Below are positions 16,857 through 27,100 of a DNA stretch of 64,000 nt, piece by piece. Below the pieces are notes generated by a model. The model searched no databases. It was not told where the DNA came from and saw only the letters and a list, made by a program, of their open reading frames with translations. The position numbers were made by a program, and so were the translations under genes. Source of the DNA: Bin76 sp963665765 (GTDB taxonomy: Bacteria; Actinomycetota; Acidimicrobiia; Spongiisociales; ZC4RG35); the NCBI GenBank assembly GCA_963665765.1, contig OY762464.1, forward strand, positions 2,170,001-2,234,000, written 5' to 3'. Position 1 is the first letter of the stretch; each line of letters starts with the position of its first letter.

Positions 16857-17019
16857 AAGACAGAACGAGAAGAAGCCCTACAAGATCCGGTGGATTGAGG
16901 CAGAACGGGAAATAGCAATCCGGTCCTTCCACAACGATTACCTTTGGCGTAAAGGGTGGCCCCTCCCCTATGTTGTCGATACGGTCAAACCCAGGAAACG
17001 GCGCGTAAAGCCCTTATAA
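16849..17019 (+). CDS. Small basic protein, third gene of the cassette
   Basis: 56 residues from ATG 16849, overlapping the end of the Ntn-hydrolase gene by 8 bp. The start is MIERQNEKKPYKIRWIEAER; the middle is aromatic and charged (FHNDYLWRKGWPLPYVV) and the tail is very basic (KPRKRRVKPL). No family recognised. The overlap and similar AT-richer composition tie it to the two upstream genes as one cassette. A 66-bp gap then precedes ftsK. Confidence 0.55.
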   Translation: MIERQNEKKPYKIRWIEAEREIAIRSFHNDYLWRKGWPLPYVVDTVKPRKRRVKPL

Positions 17020-17085
17020 GCCGGGCCGGGCCTCGTCCAAAGAGTCGGTGGGGTGAGAGCTTTCATCTAGAATGCACTTGAGAAA

Positions 17086-19620
17086 GTGACTACACGGACC
17101 CCCACCCGTCGTCGGAAAAGCGGGCGGAGGCGGGTTTCCCCACAAAAGACCAAGAAGCCGGCCAAAGGGAGATCGGCGCCCAAGCGGCCGGCAAAATCTC
17201 CCAACGCGCAATTGCCTTGGCCGCTTCGTCTGTGGTCGGCTGCCAGGTCCCGCCTGGATACCATGTCATCGGAGGCTTGGGGCGGGGCGTTGCTGTTGCT
17301 TGCTCTGCTTTCTACCTTGTTCTTGGTGGGTGCGGGAGGATGGGTGGGGGAAGTGGTCAGGAATACGTTCTCGCTGTTATTCGGCAAGTGGACGGCCCTC
17401 GGCCCGCTGGCTTTGCTGGGCATGGGGTTGGTGTTGATCTTGGGCAAGCCCGCTCTGAGCAAGCGACGGCTCTTTTCCGGAGTGCTGGTGCTGTTTGTTT
17501 CCACCCTGGGACTGTTTCACCTGCTGACCGGCGCGACGTCCCTGGCCAGTGGCGTCGAGTTGGTTCGGGACAGGGGGGGCGCGATAGGGGCGCTGACTGC
17601 TTTTCCTCTCAAGCGGCTGACCGGCGGGGCCACCACCTTTTTCTTGTTGGTGGTGGGGGTGACCACCAGCATCCTGATGCTCACCAGAACCTCCCTTCGG
17701 GATTTCGTGTTGGCCATGGGAGATCTGGCCAAGTGGGTCCGCCGGATGTCCCGTCGACGGGCCGTCCCGGTCGGCGTCCCGAATGGGGAACTCCCGCCGG
17801 ACGCCTCCGGCGATCCGGTGGCCTCTCGTCCCGCCCGGTCCCGGCCAAGACGACAACGCCGCGGTTGGCGACGGAAAAGAAAGGCTGCCAACCGGGGTCC
17901 CTGGCCGATCGCCACGGTGATCCGGGTTCCCCCTTCGGATTCGAAGCCGGGACCGTCGCCGGTCCCGGACCGGCCGTCCGATCCCCGGGCAAGCGCATTC
18001 CCGGCGCCCACTGCTTCAGACCACCCTGGGGAAGCGGACCCCACCGGGGAGGTGGAAATCCCCTCTCCGGAACGAACCGGCCCGCAGCCCGCCCGGTCCG
18101 GGGTTGCCGAGACGGATGGGAGCAACGGGCGCCCTGAGGAAAAAGGAACCGCGCCGTTGGAAAGAGGGTCGGGGAGTGACGCTGCTTCCGATCTCTACCG
18201 GACTCCTCCCCTGGACTTGTTGAGCAAAGGCCAAGAGCGGGAGGGAGACGTAAAGGGTACGGAGGCAACGGCCGGAGCATTGCGGCGGGCCTTGGCCGAT
18301 CACGGGGTGGACGCCCGGATCACCGGCGTGGTTTCCGGTCCCTCGGTGACTCGCTTCGAGATCGAGCTTGCCCCCGGCGTCAAAGTGCAGAAGCTCTCGG
18401 CCCTGTCAAACGACATCGCCTACGCCCTGGCTACACCGGACGTGCGGCTGCTGGTCCCCATTCCCGGTCGCTCGGCGATCGGCATCGAGGTGCCCAACGC
18501 CGATCGGCGTTTGGTGAGGCTGGGGGACATCCTCTCGGGCGGGCAGCCGAAAGCCCGACAGCATCCCCTGGTGGTGGGAGTGGGGATGGATATCGCCGGG
18601 AGGCCCTTCCTGTTGAACCTGGCGGAACTTCCGCATCTGCTGATTGCCGGCGCCACCGGGGCCGGCAAGTCATCCTGCATCAATTCGATTATCACCTCTC
18701 TTCTGATCAGAACCCATCCCGAGGACCTCAAGTTGATACTGGTGGATCCCAAACGGGTGGAGTTGGGGCAGTTCCAAGATGTCCCTCACCTGCTCACTCG
18801 GGTGATCACCGATCCCAGAAAAGCTACCGAGGCGCTCAAATGGGTGGTGGCGGAGATGGACCGCCGTTATGACCTGCTGGCCGAGGCCGGGGTGCGGGAC
18901 ATCTCGGGGTATGCCTCGAAATGGGGGACGGGGTCCCTTGACCCCGAAAGGTTCGACCGTTTCCCCTACCTGGTGGTGGTGGTGGACGAACTCAACGACT
19001 TGATGATGGTGGCGGGGCGGGAGGTCGAGATGGCCATCGTGCGCATCGCCCAGATGGCTCGGGCGGTCGGCATCCATCTGGTCCTGGCGACGCAGCGCCC
19101 CTCGGTGAACGTGATCACGGGAGTCATCAAGGCCAACGTTCCCTCCCGGTTGGCGTTCAGCGTGGCTTCTCAGACCGACAGCCGGGTGATCATCGACTCG
19201 GTGGGGGCCGAGAAGCTGGTCGGGCGGGGAGACATGCTGGTGGTGACCGCCCGGCAGCCCCGGCCCCGGAGGGTGCAGGGCGCCTGGGTGGAGGAGTCCG
19301 AGATCGCCCGGGTGGTGTCCTGGATCAAGACTCAGAGCCAACCCGAGGATGATCTGCAGCAGTCGCTCGACCAGGCCCTGACCGTGGCCTCGCCGGTCAC
19401 CGAGCCCGAAGACAGCAAGGATGAGAAGCTGGTGCGTCAGGCTATGGAATTGGTGGTTCGCTCCCAGTTGGGGTCCACTTCCATGCTGCAGAGAAAGCTC
19501 CGGGTGGGGTTCGCCCGGGCCGGACGTTTGATGGACATTTTGGAACGGCGGGGAGTGGTGGGGCCTTCGCAGGGTTCCAAGGCCAGGGAGGTGCTGATCT
19601 CCCCCGAGGAACTGCCCTAG
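17086..19620 (+). CDS. ftsK: DNA translocase FtsK/SpoIIIE
   Basis: Septum-located DNA pump of 844 residues that clears chromosome ends during division. The N-terminus is Lys/Arg rich, then about four membrane helices (roughly residues 60-220) and a low-complexity Pro/Arg linker. The motor follows: Walker A GATGAGKSS near residue 525, VDPKRVEL, VVVVDELNDLMM (Walker B), and ATQRPSVNVITGVIKANVPS. The C-terminal gamma winged helix (LGSTSMLQRKLRVGFARAGR) recognises KOPS-like sites. The start is GTG 17086. The linker is shorter than in many FtsK proteins. Confidence 0.96.
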   Translation: MTTRTPTRRRKSGRRRVSPQKTKKPAKGRSAPKRPAKSPNAQLPWPLRLWSAARSRLDTMSSEAWGGALLLLALLSTLFLVGAGGWVGEVVRNTFSLLFGKWTALGPLALLGMGLVLILGKPALSKRRLFSGVLVLFVSTLGLFHLLTGATSLASGVELVRDRGGAIGALTAFPLKRLTGGATTFFLLVVGVTTSILMLTRTSLRDFVLAMGDLAKWVRRMSRRRAVPVGVPNGELPPDASGDPVASRPARSRPRRQRRGWRRKRKAANRGPWPIATVIRVPPSDSKPGPSPVPDRPSDPRASAFPAPTASDHPGEADPTGEVEIPSPERTGPQPARSGVAETDGSNGRPEEKGTAPLERGSGSDAASDLYRTPPLDLLSKGQEREGDVKGTEATAGALRRALADHGVDARITGVVSGPSVTRFEIELAPGVKVQKLSALSNDIAYALATPDVRLLVPIPGRSAIGIEVPNADRRLVRLGDILSGGQPKARQHPLVVGVGMDIAGRPFLLNLAELPHLLIAGATGAGKSSCINSIITSLLIRTHPEDLKLILVDPKRVELGQFQDVPHLLTRVITDPRKATEALKWVVAEMDRRYDLLAEAGVRDISGYASKWGTGSLDPERFDRFPYLVVVVDELNDLMMVAGREVEMAIVRIAQMARAVGIHLVLATQRPSVNVITGVIKANVPSRLAFSVASQTDSRVIIDSVGAEKLVGRGDMLVVTARQPRPRRVQGAWVEESEIARVVSWIKTQSQPEDDLQQSLDQALTVASPVTEPEDSKDEKLVRQAMELVVRSQLGSTSMLQRKLRVGFARAGRLMDILERRGVVGPSQGSKAREVLISPEELP

Positions 19621-19683
19621 AAGTTTGCTCCCAAGATTGTCTTTTCTTCGACCATCGACGGGTAGTGTGATAGCAACTGAACT

Positions 19684-19690
19684 AAGGAAG
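19684..19690 (+). promoter_or_regulatory. Ribosome-binding site deciding a TTG start
   Basis: AAGGAAG lies 7 nt before TTG 19698 and supports that TTG as the start of the DctQ-type gene. Confidence 0.6.
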
Positions 19691-19697
19691 CAGCCGT

Positions 19698-20306
19698 TTG
19701 AATGCACCTCCGTTTCTGCAGCGGGTAGGCAAAATCACCGACTCGGTAGCCGGAAGGTACCTGCGGGTCGCCGATGGCATCACCGAGGTGGCCGGGTGGA
19801 TATCCCGGGCGCTGGTCCTGATCCTCATTCCGGTCGGGTTCCTGAATGTCTTCCTGAGGTACGTGGGTCAGTATGTGGAGGCGCGGCTGGTCAACAACAC
19901 CTGGATAGAAGCGCAGTGGTATCTGTACGGCGTCATTTTCCTCCTGATGTTTCCCCACCTTCTCCTGCACGACGGCAATGTGCGGGTGGACTTTTGGTAC
20001 TCCGAGCGCAGTGACCGGGCCAAAGCGTGGATTGATCTGATCGGGCATATCTTCGGCTTGATCCCTTTCACCATTCTTGCTCTGTGGGTGTCCTGGAAAC
20101 CGGTGAGAGAATCGCTGGTGTACTGGGAAGTTTCTCCCGATCCCGGCGGTTTGGCCAGAGGCCCCATCAAGTTGATGATTCTGGTGGCGTTCGTGTTGCT
20201 GGCAATCGGGGCCTTGGCTTCCCTAATTCGGATAGTCGCCTTCTTGTCCGGCCGGCAGGCGGAGCTTTTCAGAAAGCGACATGAAGCACCGCTCCGAATC
20301 GAATGA
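19698..20306 (+). CDS. TRAP transporter small permease (DctQ type)
   Basis: Small membrane subunit (202 residues) of a tripartite ATP-independent periplasmic transporter. Four hydrophobic segments are visible, including ALVLILIPVGFLNVFLRYVG and the conserved WIEAQWYLYGVIFLLMFPHL followed by DGNVRVDFWYSE. This DctQ pattern is found in systems for lactate, 2-oxoacids and related acids. The start is TTG 19698 with AAGGAAG upstream. The large permease follows 37 bp later and the binding protein is convergent downstream. Confidence 0.9.
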   Translation: MNAPPFLQRVGKITDSVAGRYLRVADGITEVAGWISRALVLILIPVGFLNVFLRYVGQYVEARLVNNTWIEAQWYLYGVIFLLMFPHLLLHDGNVRVDFWYSERSDRAKAWIDLIGHIFGLIPFTILALWVSWKPVRESLVYWEVSPDPGGLARGPIKLMILVAFVLLAIGALASLIRIVAFLSGRQAELFRKRHEAPLRIE

Positions 20307-20343
20307 CCCGAACCGAATACCCCGCCGGACCCAGGAGAGACCC

Positions 20344-21708
20344 ATGAGTATCGAATGGTTGGCCATCATCATGTTCGCGGTGTTTTTGGTGTTGCTGCTG
20401 GCCGGCTATCCGGTGGCTTTCTCCTTCGCAGGCACCGCCATCGTTTTCGGGGCTATCGGGATACTCACCGGCCAATTCGATTTCAATCGGTTCATCGTGC
20501 TGTTCAGCCGTTGGTTCAAGGCAGTGGACAATTTCACCCTGCTGGCCATCCCCTTTTTCGTGTTCATGGGCGCCATTCTGGAGAAGTCGGGCTTGGCGGA
20601 GCGGATGCTGAGCACCATCGGCATGGCGCTGGGCCGCCTGAAGGGGGGTCTGGGCTTGACGGTGGTGTTGGTGGGCGCCATGCTGGCCGCCGCTACCGGA
20701 GTGGTGGCCGCCACGGTGATCGTTATGGGTCTGTTGTCCCTTCCCACCATGGTTCGGTACGGATATGACCACCGCCTGGCCACCGGCCTGATCACCGCTT
20801 CCGGCACCCTGGCGCAGCTGCTTCCCCCCTCTCTGGTGTTGATTCTGCTGGCCCAGGTAGTGGGAGTGTCGGTGGGCGATCTGTTTCTCGGCGCCATGGT
20901 TCCGGGAGGCATGCTGGCCGTGATCTATGGACTGTACGTCCTGTATCGGGCATACCGGGATCCGAATGCGGCGCCGGCCCTCCCCGAGGAGGCGCGGACC
21001 ATCCGCGGCGCGCGGCTGTTCAGAGAATTGCTCATCGCGGTGGCGCCGGTCATATTGCTGATTCTGGCGGTTCTGGGATCGATCTTCGCCGGCATCGCCA
21101 CCCCCACCGAGGCAGGGGCGGTGGGGGCCACCGCCGCGGTGGCCTTGGCCGCCGCCAACCGCAACCTGAACCGGTCGGTGCTGACCGGAGCGGCCCGATC
21201 CACCTCCAACATCACCGGTCTGGTCCTGATGATCCTGTTCTGCTCCACCTTTTTCCAATTGGTGTTCGATCAGCTCGGTGGTCAGCGGCTGGCTCAGGAG
21301 ATCCTCACCGGCCTGCCCGGCGGGTTCTGGGGTTTCATCATCATCGCCAACATCGCCGTGTTCCTGCTGGGGATCAATCTGGAGTTCATTGAGATCACCT
21401 TCATCGTCATGCCTATCTTCGTGCCGGCCGTGAAGCTGCTCTTCGAGACGGGCGTCACCCCCTTTGACACTCTCCCTGCTCTGATGGTCTGGTTCACGGT
21501 GATGATGGCCATCAACCTCAATATGGCCTTTATCTCCCCGCCGGTGGGATTCTCACTCTTCTACCTGCAGAGTGTCGCCCCACCCGAAGTGAGAACGGTT
21601 GACATCCACCGGGGCGCCCTCCCCTTCATGGTCTTGCAGGGTGTGGCCCTGGTGCTGGTGATGGCCTTCCCGGCCACCGTTATCTGGTTGCCGAGCGTGG
21701 TGGGCTGA
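20344..21708 (+). CDS. TRAP transporter large permease (DctM type)
   Basis: Main transport subunit of about 454 residues with some 12 hydrophobic segments. DctM-family features: LLAGYPVAFSFAGTAIVFG, AIPFFVFMGAILEKSGLAERML, GATGVVAATVIVMG-like glycine-rich loop, ITASGTLAQLLPPSL, and GIATPTEAGAVGA. ATG 20344 is chosen because AGGAGA precedes it and MSIEWLAII fits the family; the frame is open from 20281 inside dctQ. It ends in a converging region with a strong bidirectional hairpin (21799-21830). Confidence 0.93.
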   Translation: MSIEWLAIIMFAVFLVLLLAGYPVAFSFAGTAIVFGAIGILTGQFDFNRFIVLFSRWFKAVDNFTLLAIPFFVFMGAILEKSGLAERMLSTIGMALGRLKGGLGLTVVLVGAMLAAATGVVAATVIVMGLLSLPTMVRYGYDHRLATGLITASGTLAQLLPPSLVLILLAQVVGVSVGDLFLGAMVPGGMLAVIYGLYVLYRAYRDPNAAPALPEEARTIRGARLFRELLIAVAPVILLILAVLGSIFAGIATPTEAGAVGATAAVALAAANRNLNRSVLTGAARSTSNITGLVLMILFCSTFFQLVFDQLGGQRLAQEILTGLPGGFWGFIIIANIAVFLLGINLEFIEITFIVMPIFVPAVKLLFETGVTPFDTLPALMVWFTVMMAINLNMAFISPPVGFSLFYLQSVAPPEVRTVDIHRGALPFMVLQGVALVLVMAFPATVIWLPSVVG

Positions 21709-21798
21709 TACGCGACCCCGGGCTACCGGTCCGGTCCGGGATCGCCGCTCCGACCTGCTCGTTCCATCCATACTCATCAACTTTCCCGGCTGGAATTG

Positions 21799-21830
21799 AA
21801 TGAGGGGCGGGCCCGGGCCCGCCCCTCATT
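21799..21830. terminator. Bidirectional rho-independent terminator
   Basis: A perfect 32-bp GC-rich palindrome: AATGAGGGGCGGGCCC in positions 21799-21814 with its exact complement in 21815-21830. T residues follow on the plus strand and the A-rich left flank serves the minus strand. It lies between the convergent dctM and dctP genes, 20 bp from the dctP stop, so it can end both transcripts. Confidence 0.8.
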
Positions 21831-21850
21831 TTGGCTTGGGGATGATCCGA

Positions 21851-23062
21851 TTATCGTTGCCGACCGGTCCAACTGAGCATGGCGGTTTCGGCCAGACCGT
21901 GCCAGCGGGTGATGCCGGAACGGAAATCCTTCCAGGCATCGTAGATGGTGGCAAAGTCGTCATCTTCGGCGGCCGTCTCGTCGAACAGTTCGAAGGAGGC
22001 ATCTTCCGACGCCTGCATGACGTCATCGGGGAAGGGACGCAACTCGACATCCGACTGGAGTATCTCGGCCAGGGACACGGGGTTCTTGGCGTCATAGCGG
22101 GCCATCATGGTGGCGTTGGCGCCATAGGCCGCCGCCTCCACGATTGCCTGGTACTCCTCGGGCAGTTCATTCCACCGGGACAACGGAAAGAACACGTCGA
22201 GCTGGGGGCCCGGCTCCCACCACCCCGGGTAGTAGTAATACCGGGCTACCTGGTCGAATCCCATGGTGGTGTCGTCGTAAGGACCGACCCACTCGGTGGC
22301 GTCGATGGCGCCGGTCTGAAGGGCCTGGAAGATCTCGCCTCCGGGCAACACCTGGACGGTGACGCCCAGCCGCTCCATCACCCTGCCTCCCAGACCGGGG
22401 ATGCGCATGCGCAAACCCTGAAGATCGTCCACGGAGTTGATCTCCTTGTTGAACCAACCCCCCATCTGCACTCCGGTGTTGCCGGCGGGGAAGTTGATCA
22501 CGCCGAAGCGGTCGGCGTAGAAATCCTGCATTATCTCGAGGCCGCCGCCCTCGTACATCCAGGCGTTCTGCTGGCGATAGGTGAAACCAAACGGAAGGGC
22601 GGTGGAAAAGGCCGTCGCCGGGCTGAGTCCTACGTAGTAATAAGCGGCGGTGTGACCGGCCGGTATGGCGTCCTGCTGGACGTTCTGAAGAACTTCCAGT
22701 CCGGGGACCAGTTCGCCCCCCGCTCTGGCGGTGATGCGGAAACGTCCACCGGTCAGGGCGCTCACCCGCTCGGTGAAGTCGACCGCGCCGCCGAAGATTG
22801 TGTCCAGGGACAGAGGCCAACTGGTGCCCATCTCCCATTCAATCTCGGGACCGCCTTCGTCCGCCACCACTTCGGCCGCCTCGGCGGCGGCGGTGGCCGG
22901 GGTCTGGGTGTCCGCCGACTCCTCCTCCGCGGCACAGGCGGCCACGGCGGTCAGGATTCCGCCGGCCGCCACGGTCATTCCTGCCTTCTTCAGGAAGTCA
23001 CGGCGGTCGACTCTGGTCTCCAGGGTCTCTTCCAGGGAAGGGCTATGCTTGTTTTCTGCCAT
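21851..23062 (-). CDS. TRAP transporter substrate-binding protein (DctP/TakP type)
   Basis: Solute receptor of 403 residues. The N-terminus has a twin-arginine signal (VDRRDFLKKAG) followed by a hydrophobic stretch ending AVAACAA, where a lipobox cysteine would anchor it as a Tat-exported lipoprotein. The mature part has family features such as EWEMGTSWP, YGLPFGFTYR-like segment, GVQMGGWFNKEI, LGGRVMERLGV and IDATEWVGPYDD, closest to the TakP/2-oxoacid or lactate group. AAGGAGA precedes ATG 23062. It is on the opposite strand from its permeases, so the three genes are not one operon. The 230-bp gap upstream (23063-23292) holds its promoter region; two ATATCTT repeats are visible near 23102 and 23132. 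Confidence 0.92.
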   Translation of the reverse strand: MAENKHSPSLEETLETRVDRRDFLKKAGMTVAAGGILTAVAACAAEEESADTQTPATAAAEAAEVVADEGGPEIEWEMGTSWPLSLDTIFGGAVDFTERVSALTGGRFRITARAGGELVPGLEVLQNVQQDAIPAGHTAAYYYVGLSPATAFSTALPFGFTYRQQNAWMYEGGGLEIMQDFYADRFGVINFPAGNTGVQMGGWFNKEINSVDDLQGLRMRIPGLGGRVMERLGVTVQVLPGGEIFQALQTGAIDATEWVGPYDDTTMGFDQVARYYYYPGWWEPGPQLDVFFPLSRWNELPEEYQAIVEAAAYGANATMMARYDAKNPVSLAEILQSDVELRPFPDDVMQASEDASFELFDETAAEDDDFATIYDAWKDFRSGITRWHGLAETAMLSWTGRQR

Positions 23063-23292
23063 ATCACTCTCCTTCGGTTGTTACCTATCCGAAACCGGCC
23101 CCATATCTTCGATGGGGTGGGAATATCTTACCCCGCACCGCCCGCCCGGGCCCACCAAAACCAACAAACATTTGATGCCCGGCCCGGCTCTTTCGATCGT
23201 CGTGCCCTCTTTGACGGGGCCTCGGCCAAAGGGCCGGGAGGCGGGAAAATGATCCAAGATTCCGGTCCGGTTTCCGTAGTCTGAGGGAGGTC

Positions 23293-24108
23293 ATGATCAG
23301 GTCCGGCGTTCTGTGGTCCACGGGGGTCACGCTCTTGGTGGTATCCCTGGGTTTGGGTTCCACCCTCCCACCTTCGGCGCCCCGGTCCTCCTCCCCACCA
23401 TCCCCGCCGGCGGTTTCCCCGCCGGTGGCGAACGCCGATCCCGCCGCCCGGTCGGCGCCGGTGGTCTACCTCACCTTCGACGACGGACCTCATCCGGTCT
23501 ACACCCCCCAGATTCTGGAAGTCTTGGCTTCCCACGGCGTCCGCGGCACGTTTTTCGTGGTGGGGAGCATGGTCCGAAATTGGCCGGACACCACCCGGCG
23601 GATCGTCGAGGCGGGGCACTCCATCCAATTGCACTCGTGGCGGCATGGCAATCTCACCAAATTCACCCGTCAGGAGTTCATAGCTGACACCGCCCGGGCA
23701 CAGGCCGCCCTGGCGGAGGTGGTCAGCAAGCGGGCAACTTGCTTGAGGCCCCCGTACGGCATGATGAACGCCCAACTGGAGGAGTGGGCGACCGAACTCG
23801 ACCTGAAGATGGTGATGTGGAGCACGAGCGGCGCCGACTGGCTGGACATCTCGGCGAGCCAAATTGCCCGAAGAGTGGTGAACGGGGTGCGACCAGGTTC
23901 GGTGGTGCTGCTACATGACGGCGGCGGACCCCGCCATCGCACGGTCACGGCCCTCGGAATCATCCTCGAGGAACTGACCGAGGCGGGTTACCGGTTCCGG
24001 CCGATTTGTTCCTCGCTTCCGATCACCGAGCAGATCCGGGTCTGCCGGGATTTCTACGCTTGGCCGGCGCCCCGTCCCTGCCCCGATGATTCTCCAACGG
24101 ACACGTAG
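23293..24108 (+). CDS. Polysaccharide deacetylase (NodB domain)
   Basis: Exported deacetylase of 271 residues acting on peptidoglycan or other amino-sugar polymer. A signal peptide or N-terminal anchor (GVLWSTGVTLLVVSLGLGST) is followed by a Pro/Ser/Ala-rich stretch. The NodB motifs follow: YLTFDDGPH (catalytic Asp and metal Asp), HSWRHGN (metal histidines), RPPYGMMN, the DWLD segment, and VLLHDGGG. GAGGGAGG precedes ATG 23293. The 3' end overlaps the convergent lhr gene by 55 bp. Confidence 0.92.
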   Translation: MIRSGVLWSTGVTLLVVSLGLGSTLPPSAPRSSSPPSPPAVSPPVANADPAARSAPVVYLTFDDGPHPVYTPQILEVLASHGVRGTFFVVGSMVRNWPDTTRRIVEAGHSIQLHSWRHGNLTKFTRQEFIADTARAQAALAEVVSKRATCLRPPYGMMNAQLEEWATELDLKMVMWSTSGADWLDISASQIARRVVNGVRPGSVVLLHDGGGPRHRTVTALGIILEELTEAGYRFRPICSSLPITEQIRVCRDFYAWPAPRPCPDDSPTDT

Positions 24109-27100
24109 CGCCGGGACGTGGGGGGAAAGGCCAGTCCGTGGGGACTGATCACAAAACCCTGATCAGTCAAAGGTCCGGCCAGGGGGTGCTCGGAGGCGGG
24201 TTGGTGGTCGATACGATCGATCCGGAAGCGGCGGCGCCGGGTGGCGAGAACGGACAGTCCCTCGGCCAGGGTTTTTGGAGACAGACCGTCGGCGCTCAGC
24301 ACGGTCAGGCGACGGTGATCCACAAAGGCGGCCAGTTCCCCGTTCCACAGCGCCACATGACACCCCGCCGCCCGAGCGAAGCGTACCTCGGGAAGCTTGG
24401 GCCAGGATAGGGCCGCTCCATAAGGATTGGCCGGATCGGTGGCGGACAGCATCACCAACCGGGGATCGGGTTTCTCCCGGAGTCGGTCGACCGCTCCCGC
24501 CAAGGCGAACTGGGCGCCGCCCAATCCTTCCACAAAATACCCCCGACGGGCCTGGCCGGTCTCCTCTGCCTGCCGGAGCACCGGATACAGGGCAGTAAAA
24601 CCCCCCGGAATCCCTTCGGAAGCCACCACCGAGCGGGTCACTATGCCGTGTCGTTCCAAGAGTTGGACGCCCCACGCGGCATACTGCTCGGTGGGGGAAA
24701 CGGGGTCGGTTAAACCCGGATGGCGGACCAGGGACCACCGGCCCGCCGTGTCGGGTGGGAAGACCGGGTTCCGGCCTCCTCCGGTGCGGGACCGACGGAT
24801 GCGCAGGTGGGCTCGGAGGGGGTGGAGACTGTCGTTGGTGACGATCCCCGCCCACACCAGATCCCACAGTGCGTCGATCGCTTCCGCCAGGTCGCCTCCC
24901 CCCAAAGCCGCGAAGATCTCCCCGAAAAAAGAAGCGCCCCGTTTCACCAGGTGTTGGCGGATCACCTGGTGGATGGGCAGATCCGGAGGATCGGCGCCGG
25001 GTCCCGGATCCAGTTGGGAAAACCGCTCGCGCAGATAAAGCGCCACCTTTCCGTCCCGACGGCCCAAGCTGCCCCTTCCCACCCAGATCACCCTTCCCTG
25101 GGCCAGGAGTTGGTCCAACCGGGGAGCGGGGCGCCGGTGGCGGGCGGCCAGGATGTCGCTTTCCAGCGCCGAAGCGGGAATCGGGTAGCCCTGGATCCGG
25201 GAGATGGTGTCGAGCAGCGAGCCGGCGCCCGGAGAGGGACGCTCCGCTATCTGATGCCAGGCCACCAGCAGCCGGGAGAGGGCCGCGGGATCGACCGGTT
25301 CCACCTGACGGCGGAGAGTCGCCAGGGAGCGCCGCTTCAACCGGCGCAGCACCTCGGTGTCCACCCACTCCTCCGGGCCGCCCGCCCGAAAGACCCCTTT
25401 GGTCAATCTCTCCTCCCGGGCCAGCCGGGCGAGCACTTCCTCCACAACCGACACGGGCAGTCCCAGAGCGGAGCCGGCCGCAGACGCCGGGAACGGGGCG
25501 TGGGTGCGGGCATAGCGCCCCACCACGTCTCCCAGCGGGTCGTCCACCGGCTCGGTGAACACGGCCGGGATACCGGGCGGAATTTGGCAACCCAAGGCGT
25601 CTCGCAGCCGGGCCGCGTCCTCCACGACCGCCCAGGTAGGCTGCCCCGCTACCCGCAAGGGGATCACGCGGCGGGCGGCTTGCAACGCTTCCAGGGCAGA
25701 GTGGGCGTCGGCGCACCGCAGTTCCAGATCTGCCGATGTCAGGGGCCCCAGATCTGCCAGAAGATCGCGCATCCCGTCCGGCCCCTGTGCCTGCCGGTCG
25801 TCGGTAAGACGTTGGAGTTCCAATTCCACCGAGGCGGCCACGTCGGGGGAGATGAGTTCCCCGATCTCCCCTTCTCCGAGCAATTGGGACAGAAGCCGGC
25901 GGTCCAAGGTGATAGCCATGGCTTTCCGTTCGGCTGTCGGGCCGTCCGTCTCATAGAGAAATCCCGCCAAAAAGGCCTGCATCAGGGAAGAGGCGAAGGG
26001 TGAGGCGTGGGGCAGATCCACCTCTCGAAGCCGTAGCTTGCGGCTCCGCAGATCGGCCAGCAGCGACTGCAGATAGGGAAGGTCGAAGTCGTCCTGAAGC
26101 ACTTCCCGATAGGTCTCCAGAATCATCGGGAAAGAATCGAACCGGCGGGCCACCGCCAGCAGATCGGCGGAACGGCGCCGTTGGAGCCACAGGGGCGTGC
26201 GGTGTCCCGGTCTTCGACGGGGCAGGAGCAGCGCCCGCCCGGCTGCTTCCCGAAAACGGGAAGCGAACAGCGCGGTGTCCGACAGGTTTCTCATCAGCAG
26301 ATCGGAGACCCGGTCGGGGCTGAGGAGAATGTCCGCAGCGGTGGGAGCTTCGTCGGCGTCGGGGAACCGAAAGATGATGCCGTCGTCCGACCAGGCGGCA
26401 TCGATTTCCACTCCGAGACGAGACCGGAGGTGATCGCGGGCGGCCATCGCCCAGGGGGCATGGACCCGGGCGCCCAGCGGTGACAGCACCACCATTCTCC
26501 AGTCCCCGATCTCGTCGCGAAATCGTTCCACCACCACGGTGCGGTCGGTGGGGAGGGCACTCCCGCAGCTGCGCTGCTCCTCCAGATAGGCCACCAGATT
26601 CCGGGCCGCCCACTCATCCAGCCCTTCTCGGTCGGTCAGATGCCGCATGGCTTGGGGATGGGACAGGGCGGCCATCTCCCGCAGGAACCGCCCGATCGCC
26701 ACGCCGGTCTCAGCCGTTCGCCCGATGGTGTCTCCCCTCCAAAAGGGCATCTGTCCCGGCGTCCCGGGGGTGGGGACCACTTGCACCCGATCGTGGGTGA
26801 TCTCCGCGATCCTCCAGGAGGATGATCCCAACATAAACACATCGCCCGGTCGGGATTCGTATACCATCTCCTCGTCGAGTTCGCCCACTCGGCTGCCATC
26901 GGGAAGCTGCACCCGGTAGAGGCCGCGATCAGGAATCACCCCGGCGTTGGTTACTGCCAGTTGCTTCGCACCCGCTCGGGGGGTCACGGTGTCGGCGATC
27001 CGGTCCCACACCACTCTGGGCCGGAGCTCGGCGAACATATCGGAGGGGTAGCGGCCGGCCAGCATGTCCAAGGTGGCGATGAACACCTTCCGGGGGAGGT

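Noticed and set aside
19637..19668. TTGTCT / TAGTGT as a promoter for the TRAP genes
   Set aside because: Spacing of 20 bp and poor match to both boxes.
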